64,000 bases of DNA from Diphasiastrum complanatum. Lineage: Eukaryota; Streptophyta; Lycopodiopsida; Lycopodiales; Lycopodiaceae. Under the pieces are notes generated by a model. That model made no database searches. It saw only the letters and a list, made by a program, of their open reading frames with translations, and was not told the DNA's origin. How positions within the stretch are numbered: the stretch's first letter is position 1; each line of letters begins with the position of its first letter. The DNA is taken from positions 21,521,644 to 21,585,643 of the forward strand of contig CM055108.1 in assembly GCA_029204225.1 (NCBI GenBank), in the 5' to 3' direction. This document shows positions 33,510-44,110 of this stretch, one piece after another. The position numbers were made by a program, and so were the translations under genes.

Positions 33510-34937
33510 ACGTAGATTTCAAATTTGAGTGTTTTGATTGGACCATGTGGAAGAAACTTTTGAGAAAAAAAATAAAAGGTATCTTTTTGAAGGCCCCTTT
33601 TGTGCTCAAATTTTCTCTAATGTAATCGCACATACCATCACATAAGTACCCTTTACATTTTTGGAAAAAAAACTCTTCTTGTCCATTTGTGTGTTCCTCA
33701 AAATCACAATTGGTTAAAGAAGGGTGGCCTATAGAACTATTGATGTATGCTGCAATGTTGCCATGTACGTCTGGGCGTCCATCAATGTACATACGATTTG
33801 CCTTTGTAACTATCTTTCCTTGCATGCGCCTTTCCTCCAATGAACATGCATTGCAATGCATTCAAACCATATATTTGCATCTTCCATTGGTGACGACACA
33901 AAGCGTGCCAATCACCCCAATTGTATTGGGGTCCTACGTACGCCATCAATGTGATGACACTATTCAAGGGAACTTCAATGCTCATCAATGAAAATATGCC
34001 CAATTCGGCATTTGGAAAACACTCACTAGGTTTAATTATGTACATATGACCCCAATATGAAAATGGTGTCCCATATAACGGTGATGGTACTATAGTGGGC
34101 CAACAAGAATATCTATTTCTATCAAAAGGTTTCACTAATGATTTTAATTCAGTTGGAAGTTCAGGCTCAGACAAAGAATCAAAGAGATTTTGGACATATG
34201 TACAAGACACAACATTTTTTTTTCATTTTCAAATTGTGTCGAAATGCGTCCAAGTCTTGTTCTTTTTTTCAAAGGAGTAGAGGATGTGGAAGGAACAATG
34301 GAAGGAGTAGAGGATGTGGAAGGAGTGTGGTGGAGTGAATAGAATCAACGTGAGGCGTATAGTGACTAGTGACATCATGGATATCCTTGTCATCAACTAG
34401 GGCATCATCTAATGCCAAAGAAGATCCAAAGTCAATGTCCCTGATTTTGTTTGTAAGATCATCAATTGTGCAGTGTGACACCAAAGAACATATCTGCAAA
34501 GGTGAAAAACTACACAAATGTTAGATGTTTTTTTCATCAAAAATGCAATTTGTCTAATAATTATCAATACTAAACCATTAAATTGCTACAAGAAAGAAAA
34601 CTTTATATACCTCCGCAACTACAGACTCTTCCTCCACATGTTCTCCATACTCCCAAATACGTTTTGTTACTATTCATCTAGCTCGAATTTTTAATCCTTT
34701 ACATTGTTTGCATTTACAATATATCTTCTCGTCGTACTCTCTTTGATATTATTGCAATGACACAATGATAACAAATGATTAAATTTATGTTACAATCTCA
34801 TGTACATGAAAATCAATGAATTTACATTTCAATATGCACAAACTACAAATACATCGTACCTTCGCTGGATCCCACGTAACTTGAGTGCATGAACTTGACA
34901 ATGAAAATTCTCTGAACAATTTATCAAATTGTGCCAT
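33510..34937 (-). pseudogene. Spliced gene with Cys-rich motif and SET-like domain, damaged
   Basis: Exon model on the minus strand. Exon 1, 34,937-34,860: MAQFDKLFREFSLSSS..., donor GTACGA. Exon 2, 34,736-34,611: YDEKIYCKCKQCKGLKIRAR, one TGA, then WEYGEHVEEESVVAE, donor GTATAT. Exon 3 starts at 34,493 after TTTGCAG: ICSLVSHCTIDDLTNKIRDI. All junctions are phase 0. A basic linker (PLKKRTRLGRIS) and frameshifts follow. The next frame, 34,210-33,782, reads CFPNAELGIFSLMSIEVPLN, SVITLMAYVGPQ, HWKMQIYGLNA-like text. Then 33,861-33,510 reads MYIDGRPDVHGNIAAYINSS and LTNCDFEEH. This fits SET architecture (G-GVF--I----I--Y-G, then GN-A-(F/Y)IN-S---NC). The usual NHSC is replaced by NSSIG, so methyltransferase activity is doubtful. 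The role is unknown; TE association is inferred from context. Confidence 0.55.
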
Positions 34938-35204
34938 TTTTCATCGGTTCTTGCTTTTGTGATAACTTATGATCCTCTGTTCCTTTTTCCTATCTCGTGG
35001 AGGTGTATCAATTTTTTGACTAAAAATTAGAAATAAAAGAAATAAGAATGTACTCAATATTTTTCAACTTAAAGATATTGCAAAAGAAAAAAAATCATAT
35101 ATAAATGAAGAACTATAGTAGCAAACTTTGATTAACTTATGAAACTATAATTGAGAGTCCTAACTGTGAAGAATAGGATAGTTCTAAAACATGAGCATTA
35201 GGGG

Positions 35205-35545
35205 CCCAAAAAGACAAACCCCATGTCTTGGAATTCAAAAGAATGGCATGATGCTATGATCCTACAATACAATGCATTCATTGAAAACCATACATGGATC
35301 TTGGTAAATCTTCCATCTAACAAGAAGGCAAGAATAAGGCATCACATGTATGATAAAAGCATGATGTTTAGGTTCATAAAGAGTCACTTATGTCAATGAT
35401 ACCAGTTGGAAAAAGTCATTGGGAGAGAGATCACATTGGAGCATATCTTCATGTATTGCCGATCTTCTCACCAAACCATTGATCAAGAATGCTTTCTTTG
35501 AATCACATTAAGAGATATCATTGTGATCCATTGATTTCTCTTGGA
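35205..35545 (+). pseudogene. Copia fragment: RT start fused to RNase H end
   Basis: The plus strand reads MSWNSKEWHDAMILQYNAFI ENHTWILVNLPSNKKA (start of RT). After about 60 bases it reads GREITLEHIF and CIADLLTKPLIKNAFFESH (end of RNase H). About 1.5 kb of canonical copia sequence is missing between them, so this is a deletion derivative. Confidence 0.75.
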
Positions 35546-35577
35546 ACTCGACCTATTGTATTATCAAGCCATTGACC

Positions 35578-35823
35578 TCACTCAACTGTGTCAAAAGCAA
35601 ATTTGTCTTGAAGGTAGATACCGCGAATTACGCCAAGACTTTCAACATTAACCATGGAAAATTCAGGATCACGAATTGATTTATTGGATATTACCACAAA
35701 GGCTTTCACATGAGGTCCACTTGAGCTTGGTTTATGAAGTATCTTCCAACCTCTAGTAAAATATAATGGAGAGGCATTCTCGGAGGGCCTGAAAACGGTT
35801 TGGTCTGCGATGTAGAAAGCCTG
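35578..35823 (-). CDS. Unrecognised exon next to the hAT insertion
   Basis: An 82-codon minus-strand frame begins at a strong acceptor (ttttttgcag, ending at 35,824). It reads AFYIADQTVFRPSENASPLY, GWKILHKPSSSGPHVKAFVV, ISNKSIRDPEF and ends at a stop at 35,578. The composition and the acceptor suggest a true terminal exon. The large hAT element lies only about 115 bases upstream in what would be its intron, and may have split this gene. Family not recognised. Confidence 0.35.
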   Translation of the reverse strand, partial: QAFYIADQTVFRPSENASPLYFTRGWKILHKPSSSGPHVKAFVVISNKSIRDPEFSMVNVESLGVIRGIYLQDKFAFDTVE

Positions 35824-35939
35824 CAAAAAATATAGTTCAAATTAAATGTCAAATAGAATATCAAAAAAGTTTTCATGCAATGTAAGATTGAGAGCCTAAC
35901 ATAGAATGTTTGTAGCACATATTATATATATATATATAT

Positions 35940-36025
35940 CATAGGTCCCGCGGTACTGGGTACCGCGGATCCCGGTACCGCGGGACCATACTGGTACCGC
36001 GGTACCATCATGGTACCGCGGTATC
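35940..36025. repeat. Left subterminal palindrome array of the hAT element
   Basis: Contains GGTCCCGCGGTAC pairing with GTACCGCGGGACC, the perfect 14-bp palindrome GGTACCGCGGTACC (35,993-36,006), and GGTACCGCGGTATC. hAT transposases typically bind short subterminal repeats, so these are likely transposase-binding sites (inference). Confidence 0.85.
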
Positions 36026-36310
36026 ACAATATAATAATATATTTATTATTTAATATTTTTTTTAATTTTTTTTTACCTAAACCTACCCGCCCCCCTCGCA
36101 TTTCCTCTGAAATTTTTTTGCGCCCTCTCCGCCCTGCCATCGCTACTGGTTTTTCTTGCCTGCCTTTGATTCCTTGCGTCGCCCATCGCCCACGCAACGC
36201 CCTGCCTTGCATCTGATTTCCTTTGCCCTGCATTCGCCCATTTTCAGCGTCTCTCCAACAGTGAACCCTGCTGTTTTTTTTCCAGCAATCCATCCCTCAT
36301 TTCATCTGCA

Positions 36311-39300
36311 ATGGTGCAATCCGACCTTTCCGGTCTATGGGACGAGGTAGACATTGTCAGGCGGGTTGCCGACAAGGCCAACAAGACCGGTCAGAAGATC
36401 GTGCGCTGCCGATACTGTCTCGTCGAGTTTGCTGCATCCCTCACTCGCCTTAAAGGCCATCTGCTCGGTGCACGCGCCAAAAATGGTGCCACCTTGAATG
36501 CAGCCCCTTGTGGCAGCATGACCGTCCCCGACAAGCAGCGACTACTGGACACCTAAGGGCCGCGGCTCGTGGCAGGGGAGAACACCATTTCGGAGGGCGT
36601 TCTCCGATTTTGCACCGCTCCTTATGTGACTAACCCAGAATTGCTGCCTGCTTGGCTGGCACGCACGAGGAGAGGGAGTGCATCCTCCTCTGGTCCCTTT
36701 GCCCCTCAGACAGCTCTGCCTCATGCACCCCCATCTGCTCAGATTCCGGTGGATCCCGTCCCATCGCGTCCGACAGTTGCCATTGCGGTTCCACCACCAC
36801 CCACTGTTGCTCGTACTCCACCAGTCTACGACTTTCTCATGGACTCTCCGCCACCCGAGCAGGCCCAGGATGGTACTGGGCGGGCCTTCAAGGATGTGGA
36901 AGAGATCCCTTCTTCCTTCCTTTCCCATCCAGATGACCTCCTCAGCCAGCAGTTTTCGTACCCCATGCCAGATGTTGCCCCTCCACCAGTGCACCCCACC
37001 TATGCTGTTGCACCCATCCCTGCCAGTGCATCCCACTCTCCCCATTCAACGTCTACAGCCGATGCATCCACCAGCGCCCAGCCTGTCGCATCATCGTCCA
37101 TTCCCGTCACGGTTGGTGCACCGTGCTGGAGGTCCACCAACCGTCGTCCACCAGGGAGAGCCCTCGTGCAGCAGACCATTCGCGGCGTGCATCAGCCGCA
37201 CATGGACAGAGAGGCCACACAGGCCGTGGCCAGTCTGGTCTACGAGCTGAACCTGCCCTTTGCCATCACCGACTCTGAGCCCTTCAGAAGGGCCTTCCGC
37301 CTTGCACAGTCTGTCAGCCCTAGCTGGAGAGTCCCTAGTTCAGAGGTTGTCCGCACACACATGCTGAGGGATAGGGTCGAGTCCTTGTCTAGAGAGATGG
37401 AGCCTCTGCGTCGGCACTGGGCCACTTACGGTTGCAGCATCATGTCCGATGGCTGGACTGATGTCAGGAAGAGGCCGATCCTCAACATGCTGGTCTCCAG
37501 CTGCATGGGCACACAGTTTCTGAGGGCAGTGGATTGCAGCAGGGGGGGGGAGAGTCATATCTGCAGAGTTCATGTTTGATGTCATCAGGTCTTCCATCCT
37601 AGCCATAGGCCCACAGCATGTCGTCACGGTGGTGACGGACAATGCCACGAACTGCATTCAGATGGGTGTACTGCTAGAGGCCGAGTTCCCTCATATTGTT
37701 CATACCCCCTGTGCAGCCCACGACATAGACCTTTTGATGGGGGACATTGGAGCACTTCCCTGGGTTAGAGCCATCGTCCGGGAGGCCCTCTTCCTGGTGA
37801 CTTTTGTCACCAGAAAGAGGCGTGTTCTTGCCATGTTCCGGGTGTTCAGCCATCTGGACCTCCGTAAGCCAGCCCCCACGCGCTTTGCATTCGACTTGGT
37901 GGTCATCGACCGTTTGATCAGGTGCAGGGCCCAGCTTCTACAGATGGTTGCCAGTGATCTTTGGGGTGCCAGTACATTTCCGCACACTGAGGATGGGGAG
38001 CACTTTTCTTCCACGGTGAGGGGGGACCAGTTCTGGAGGGATGCACAGACATTGTCAAGACTGCTTCGACCACTCTACATTGTGCTCCGCATGGCTGACA
38101 GTGAGGGGTCGACACTTGGACTGGTGTATGAGCTCATGGACCGGATTGGACAGTTCCTGCAGCTACCCATCTTGCAGCCAGAGAGGTAAGCGGTACAGTG
38201 GTGCAATTGACCTTTATCTTTTTAGTACTTGCTAGTTTGTTTTTCTGTCAGTGTTAAGCTTTTTCGTAATGCCCTAAACCACATGCCCCTCACCTGCAGG
38301 ATGACAGAGCTGAAGTTCATATGGGAGACGCGGTGGAACTACTTCCACAGGAGTATCCACAGCGTTGCACACATGCTGCATCCCCTCTTCCTCTCTCCGA
38401 CACAGATCGCAGACAGAGAGCTCGAGGCCGATTGGCTTCAGTACATTCATAGGGTGGGTCCACACATAGGTTTGGATCCTATCAGGCTCATGGAGAAGCT
38501 CGCTGCATTTCGTTTCGGCATGGGCACATTCGGCCACCCGGCTGCCCAGGACCCAAAGAGGAGGCAGCTACCCATTACCTGGTGGACCATGTTCAGTAGC
38601 ACATACCCATCTATACAACGTCTTGCACTGCGTGTCCTTTCTCAGGTATGCATCTCATTTTATCCTCCATTTTTTGTGTTTCGTTGAAGTTTCACCTCTG
38701 CCACAATGTGCTGAAGTATTTCAATGCACGCACCACAGGACTGTGCTGCCTCCGTGTGTGAGCGTAATTGGAGCACATGGGCACTGATTCACACGAGGAG
38801 AAGGAACCGCTTGTCAGTGAGTCAGTTGGAGCGATTGGTGTTCTGTAGCACCAACGCACGTCTCGCCAGGAGGCTTCCGACCATTACGAGCGCATTGCAG
38901 GTGATAAACTAACCTTTCATAGCATGTTGGTTGACTCCTGGTATGTTGGTTTCATTTCTTGATAGAGTTGTTTCTCTAACATGCCAATTTTAAACCTTGC
39001 AGACGAAGATATCCGATTTGGAGCGCCAGGTTGACTTGCCTACGGACAGCACCCATCCCATGCCTGTAGATGACCTGGGCACACGGTTGATGGCAGAGAG
39101 AGAGAGGGAGCTTGCCGAGATGAGAGAGAGAGAGAGCTTGGGCTTGAGCACAGAGAGCCCCCATTGTATGAGGCAAATGAGCCAGTGTCAGAGGATGAGC
39201 ATGATGAGGATGAGCCCATTCAGGTTGTGTTTGCCAGACCAGAGAGGGATGAGGCAGATTATACAGGTGCAGGGCACACGCCACGGGCAGGGGTCACAGG

Positions 39301-40529
39301 TGCATCACGTGGCAGAGGTGGGACACATGGCACATGTTATACCGGCAAACAGACAGGGCACACAGGGGGGGCAGTGGCATACCTACCTATGTCGACATGA
39401 TGGAGGAGGCTCTTGATAGAGGGCAGAGTGGTTTAGATGTCGGTCCCGCAAATGTTTGGATGCGTGCAGCACAGAGTCATGGCCGTTACTACGATAGCAC
39501 ACCAGAGGAGGCACCTGATGACTTTCATTGCACAGATTGGGAGGCCATGCAGGGTCTACAGGGTGCACATGATGAGGCACAGGATGAGGCTTGGGTTGAT
39601 TCAGGGGTTGGTGCACAGGATGATTCAGAGGTTGGTCCACAGGATGATTTAGAGGCTGGTGCATAGAATGAGTCCCAGAGCCCAAAGCATTTGTATTCGG
39701 ATGCCCAGCTGGCCGACTTGGTTGCCACATTGGATTCAGAGGCCCAGCAGATGCCGAGTGTCAAGGCGTCCCCATCATCTCTTGCAGCATGCCACACACA
39801 GAGTCCCAGCCAGAGCAGCCGCATGAGGTGCCTACAGTTCCTCCAGCTCCTCAGAGGGTGTATGTGCGTCGCACAGCTCCTCCAGTGCCACCGATGCCAT
39901 TTAGGCATGCAGCCCCTCCATCGCCGTCCACTTCTGCAGCACCAGGTCTCCATGGTAGGCCACCATCTGTGCCCAAGTTTTCTCTTGCAGTGCCCACATC
40001 CATAGTGGCTCCTCCAGTGGCAGCACCCACGTCACATCCTCCTCCTTTGGCAGCAACCAGGATGTACCAGTACCGGCCACCACAATGCCCCTTTCAGTAC
40101 ATATCGCCACTGTACTCGCCTCCTGCACAGCCAGTTTCTCCACCTGCAGCAGCCCCACGGGCACACACTCCACGAGCTCATCCTCCTCGCTCAGTTGCAC
40201 AAGGAGTTCCCTCTTTTGCTTCCCTATCCCAGCCGGCCTCAGCTTGGGCCCAGCCTAGCCAGCCAGGTGATTTGCATGGGGGTGACGAGGCATTGACAGC
40301 TCCTCTTGTCCGCAAGAGACCAGACAGGCCCAAGGGTGCACCGAACAAGAAAGGCAAGGCACAGAAACTGCCAGGGAGGAGAGGACGATCACGCAGGGCT
40401 CCAGGTACAGGTAGAGGTGCAGTATCACAACCAGTTGGAGTAGGTGTTGTTGGTTTGGCCTGTTTGGAGGCTGATGCGGAGGTTGATTGGGAGGATGAGG
40501 ATGACGAGTCTTCCCCCTCGGATACATAG
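36311..40529 (+). pseudogene. hAT transposase with BED finger, DUF659 and dimerisation domain, long C-tail
   Basis: Start at 36,311 (MVQSDLSGLWDEVD). A BED finger follows (CRYC...RLKGHLLG...C). An in-frame TAA at 36,554 interrupts the frame, which then resumes unchanged to 37,579. The DUF659/RNase-H-like core reads GCSIMSDGWTDVRKRPILN, then after a frameshift at a G9 run (37,542-37,550) VVTVVTDNATN, HTPCAAHDIDLLMGDI, DLRKPAPTRFAFDL. GT-AG introns: 38,187-38,299, 38,646-38,738, 38,901-39,003. The dimerisation exon 38,739-38,900 has CERNWSTWALIHTRRRNRLS (catalytic Glu region). A non-canonical extension of about 500 codons follows: acidic repeats (AQDDSEVGPQDDLE), Pro-rich region, AT-hook-like KRPDRPKGAPNKKGK and an acidic end. 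Further damage: frameshift near 39,130, a G7 run at 39,364, and TAG at 39,664. The protein would act in the nucleus by cut-and-paste transposition. Recently inactivated by point changes. Confidence 0.85.
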
Positions 40530-41154
40530 CCCATGCCAGTTTCAGACAGGCAGAGATATCGGCTGTGAGAGTCAGCTCGGGGCCCTGAGTTATCTCCAGA
40601 GCATTCGTCTGAGTCAGAGCCAGAGCATTGATTGTGGCTTTGTTGTTTTAGTTTCAGTAGTTTGTCTCTAGCAGACGGTCTACCATTGTACTCAGATGAT
40701 TTTTCACATTATATACAGTGTTTGGCCTACATTATTTGCTGCACATTGTGCGTATGTCGCTCTGTACATGTGATGCTTTATTTTATGTTGAAGAATTCTA
40801 TGTGCGTGTGCGAATCCTATTTTCATTTAATTTCGTTTGAAGTGAATGCTAGCTTCACATATATGCACCTACATCATGAGCACAGCAATCACCCCTACAC
40901 CCCAAACGACATTTCATAAACACATGTAATACATCTGCATTTAAAAAAATTACAAACATTGCATCTTACATGACCAGGTTCGCGTTGCACAAAAAACAAC
41001 TATGTATATATTCAACCGTTGTATCAGGATAACATCACATATACTATCATTTTTTTAAGCAGCCATCTAGTTATTTGCTGCACCATAAACTGCCGAAAAC
41101 TACATAGCAACAGTCCGCCACATACGGGTGGACCTCATCTATTCTAAACATCCC

Positions 41155-41562
41155 TCACTGATCCTCCACCGACTCCTCGCCCTCGTCTGGTGCATTATTT
41201 TGTCGCTCTTGCTCTGCCTCCCGGTTAGCCCGAGCTGCCTCCTGGTTAGCCCGACATCTGGCCGTCCTTTCCCTGACCATGATGAGCTGCCGTCGTGTGA
41301 AATTCATTCCGATCTGCTCATCCAGATCCAGCTCGACAGCGGGGACAGGATCCACAGCGGGGGCGGGTGACTCTGGTTCCGGATTTCTCTGTCGAGTCTG
41401 TCGCAGCATCTCTCGGATATCTTCCTCTTGCTTCCGATGCCTCTCGTTGTGCCTTCGGATATCTTCCTCAAGCTTTCTCCTGGCTTCGCCCTCGGGCTTC
41501 GGTGGTATGCGCTCAGCCATCTCGATCGACCTTCTCCTCACAACACCCTGATCCTTGAACAC
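41155..41562 (-). CDS. Second ORF of the hAT element, coiled-coil protein
   Basis: An intact 135-codon frame convergent to the transposase. A later Met at 41,520 (MAERIPPKPEGEARRK) is also a possible start. The first half is a strongly charged predicted helix (KLEEDIRRHNERHRKQEEDI REMLRQT). Then a Pro/acidic linker, a segment FTRRQLIMVRERTARCRANQ, and an acidic tail (DEGEESVEDQ). No known domain is recognised. A TATA-like GATAAATAGG lies about 130 bases upstream. It is inside the element boundaries and shares the high GC, so it belongs to the transposon. Its intact state contrasts with the broken transposase. Possible role as an accessory DNA-binding or regulatory protein is inference. The opposite strand is also partly open, so coding should be confirmed. 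Confidence 0.5.
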   Translation of the reverse strand: MFKDQGVVRRRSIEMAERIPPKPEGEARRKLEEDIRRHNERHRKQEEDIREMLRQTRQRNPEPESPAPAVDPVPAVELDLDEQIGMNFTRRQLIMVRERTARCRANQEAARANREAEQERQNNAPDEGEESVEDQ

Positions 41563-41690
41563 CCTCTCACAGCACCCTGGCTCTCAAACAGCCTCTCACA
41601 GCCTGTCACCGGCTCTCGCTTGCTCTCTCACTATCTATCACTAGCCCTCTCACAGCCTCTGAAAATGCCGACCACAATGGCATTGTGAGT

Positions 41691-41706
41691 GCCTATTTAT
41701 CCCCAC
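41691..41706 (-). promoter_or_regulatory. TATA-like box for the minus-strand hAT ORF
   Basis: GGGGATAAATAGGCAC on the minus strand, about 130 bases before the first Met of the convergent ORF. Spacing is reasonable for a plant promoter. No experimental support. Confidence 0.35.
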
Positions 41707-41740
41707 AGCCTGATCGGCCATGTGGATCCCCATCATCCCT

Positions 41741-41925
41741 CCATGTGCCTCCGTACCTGCCCCCATGTGATGCTCCCCCCTGTGTTGGTCTCCCATTGGG
41801 CCCATGGTCTGCTCACCCACAATGCCCATGTGCCTCTGTACTTGCCCCCATGTGATGCTACCCCTCTGTGTTGGTCTCCCATTGGCCCCTCGGTCTGCTC
41901 ACTCGTAGTGCCCATGTGCCATTGC
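41741..41925. repeat. 85-bp tandem repeat, about 2.1 copies, inside the hAT element
   Basis: Units starting ccatgtgcct at 41,741, 41,826 and (partial) 41,911 share cccatgtgatgct, tgtgttggtctcccattgg and ggtctgctcac. It lies upstream of the minus-strand ORF and may be part of its promoter or the subterminal region. Confidence 0.85.
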
Positions 41926-42069
41926 AACAGTCCCCTGCATCATGTACTGTACCCTCTTTTTTTACACCCAGAACCCCCTTTTTTTACTTTTTTTGTCCTT
42001 TTTTGGTAGTTAATATGCAAAAAAAAATTACTAAAAATATATTAAAAAATAAAAAAAAATATTAAAAAT

Positions 42070-42168
42070 GGTACCGCCCTGGTACCGCGGATCCCAGGGC
42101 GGTACCGTATCGGCGGTACCACTGATATGGTACCGGCGGTACCATACCAGCGGTACCAGAGGGTACTA

Positions 42169-42170
<2 letters not shown>
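42070..42170. repeat. Right subterminal palindrome array of the hAT element
   Basis: GGTACCGCCCTGG (42,070-42,082) pairs with CCAGGGCGGTACC (42,094-42,106), giving a 13-bp stem. Further GGTACCGGCGGTACC and AGCGGTACC words follow to CTATG at 42,170. The words differ from the left array but follow the same design. Confidence 0.85.
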
Positions 42171-42205
<35 letters not shown>

Positions 42206-42247
42206 TATATATATATATCAAATATATATAAAAATATATATCCTCAG

Positions 42248-42600
42248 AACCTCCCATCGCGACGGGAGGTTTTGAATTTTTTTTTATTGTATATGTATAT
42301 ATTTGTATATATATACTTATATAGATATACTTACATATATGTGATATATACATATATATCATACACACACACACACGCACACACATATATCTATAATAAT
42401 TTAGTTAAAAATGGACCTCCTGCCATGGCGGGAGGTTCTGATTTATTTATTTTAACTCAGCCAATGGAAAATGAGAAACTCAGAAAATGGAGAATGGGAA
42501 ACTCAAAACCTCTCGCCGCGACGAAAGGTTCTGATTTAGTTTTTTGAACTCAACTAATGGAAAATGGAAAACTCATGACCTCCTGCCGTGGCAGGAGGTT
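42248..42600. repeat. Four GC-rich palindromes in an AT-rich tandem block
   Basis: Hairpin-forming words of the form AACCTCC(C)GCC...GGCGGGAGGTT lie at 42,248-42,271, 42,414-42,438, 42,507-42,530 and 42,577-42,600. Between the last three are repeated phrases (actcaactaatggaaaatg, gaaactcagaaaatgg). Three more copies of the palindrome occur downstream. There is no coding frame. Confidence 0.9.
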
Positions 42601-42675
42601 TTGATTTATTTGTTTTAACTCATCTAATGGAAAATGGGAAACTCAGAAAATGGAAAATGTATCCTCAAATTTTGA

Positions 42676-43883
42676 AATTTTTTTCATGAATTTTTTTTTG
42701 ATAAAAATGGTCTTTAGTATAAATTTATAACTTATGTCTCTTCAAAATTGAATGAAAAATACCATTAATTTAGACTTTTCCTTGCAAGTAAATCGATGCT
42801 TTCAAAATTGGATTATGGAGGTATGCTTAGAATACTTAGAATTAAAACGAGAATGTGAAGTCTAAGGAGGGGATGGGTTTTACTTATACCCTTTTTTGAT
42901 GGATAGATGTATACGGTACTTATGGGACATACCATTTGCCACGTGTCACTGCCTTATCCCGTAGAGCTATTTCAACATCTCATATATTTCAAAACATAGA
43001 TTTTTATGTAATAGATAATGGGCCGGAGAAGGCCCGTTCTGGGTTTTTATTGGGTCGTGGGAGCTGCAACCACAACCACAACCGCACCGCATCACAACCG
43101 CAACCGCACTACAAACCGCACCCGCAAAGGGCCAGCACGCGGTTCATAATGATTGCTAGTCGCAACCTACAAAACCCTGAGTTCAAACTTGCGACGACCC
43201 ACGAGTCGTTGGACCGCATAATACCACAACCGTAGTTCAAGAATTATACTAAGAATCACAAGGAATAAGCTCAAGAGCTCAAGAAACAACCTCAGTAAAC
43301 AAGCTCAAGTTCATAAGGAAGCTAATAAGATTCATTATTTTCTTGCTATAGTTCTGCGACGCTTCTATTCTGCTCTCAAAGAAAGAGACAAAGGATTGGA
43401 TTAAATATATATAGAACCATGCCAAATCATCAATCCGTGAATATGTAGTTAAAAATCCAGTTTCAAATAATAACAAGGTTTGGATTAGTGACATGACAAA
43501 TACGAGTTTTAAAAACGAAGCAGGTTTGGATAGTACACTTGGGACAATAACTAGCCTAAACAATATGTGAGAAAACGCGGATTGCTGAGGTGTCTTTAAA
43601 AAAGAGAAAAGAAACATTTTCACGTGGATTGATGACATGGACGAAGCACGACGATAGTATATATAAAGAGGTTCTTTCAAGAGACACTCAAGTCTTTCAA
43701 AGTCAGGTCTCTATGGTCAGTCACATTCCAAGTGAGAAGTAAGCTCAGTTTGGTCACTCATACTCTATTACTAATGTAAGTTACTTTTGGATATAATCTA
43801 GATCATGTCTGTTAGCTTACATATATATTGTTACGTGAAATGTATTCGAAATAGTCAATTCAAACGGACATTTATATAAGATA
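42676..43883 (+). repeat. 1.2-kb direct duplication, copy A
   Basis: From tgaaatttttttcatgaa to caaacggacatttatataag, this copy matches 44,168-45,393 throughout with scattered substitutions. It contains a CCGCAA-rich patch (43,063-43,130) and a TATA box with downstream TATATAAAGAGG (about 43,659). The arrangement resembles an LTR promoter, but no primer-binding site or coding region lies between the copies. Confidence 0.9.
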
Positions 43884-43911
43884 TAGAATATGCATATATA
43901 AAAACAAAAGG

Positions 43912-43916
<5 letters not shown>

Positions 43917-43967
<51 letters not shown>

Positions 43968-43975
43968 ATTTATAT

Positions 43976-44037
<62 letters not shown>

Positions 44038-44041
44038 ACAC

Positions 44042-44105
<64 letters not shown>

Positions 44106-44110
44106 GTGTA
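43917..44110 (+). repeat. (TG)n, (TA)n, (GA)n, (TA)n compound microsatellite
   Basis: TG run 43,917-43,963, TA run from about 43,985, GA run 44,023-44,037, TA run 44,042-44,097. Open frames here are artefacts. Confidence 0.98.

Larger units (their letters stand above)
35940..42170 (+). mobile_element. 6.2-kb hAT transposon with palindromic subterminal arrays
   Basis: The element runs from CATAG (35,940) to CTATG (42,170) and is flanked on both sides by ATATATAT, compatible with the 8-bp target duplication of hAT elements. The flanks are TA microsatellite, so the duplication is not unique. Inside, both ends carry arrays of GGTACC/CCGCGG words, including GGTACCGCGGATCCC once at each end in direct orientation. 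The interior is clearly GC-richer than the AT-rich surroundings. It carries a multi-exon transposase on the plus strand (36,311-40,529) and a convergent ORF on the minus strand (41,562-41,155). The base composition contrast and well-preserved termini suggest a younger insertion than the copia debris around it. The transposase has only a few breaks. Confidence 0.8.

Noticed and set aside
36542-37045. 167-codon minus frame over the hAT transposase, Gly/Trp/Arg-rich
   Set aside because: It is the shadow of the GC-rich transposase exon, whose BED and DUF659 motifs are on the plus strand.
40178-40534. 118-codon minus frame within the transposase tail
   Set aside because: Low-complexity Ser/Ala text complementary to the Pro-rich tail; no independent motif.
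42068-42547. 159-codon plus frame rich in Tyr and Ile
   Set aside because: It starts in the hAT terminal palindromes and runs through TA repeats and two palindromes; an artefact.
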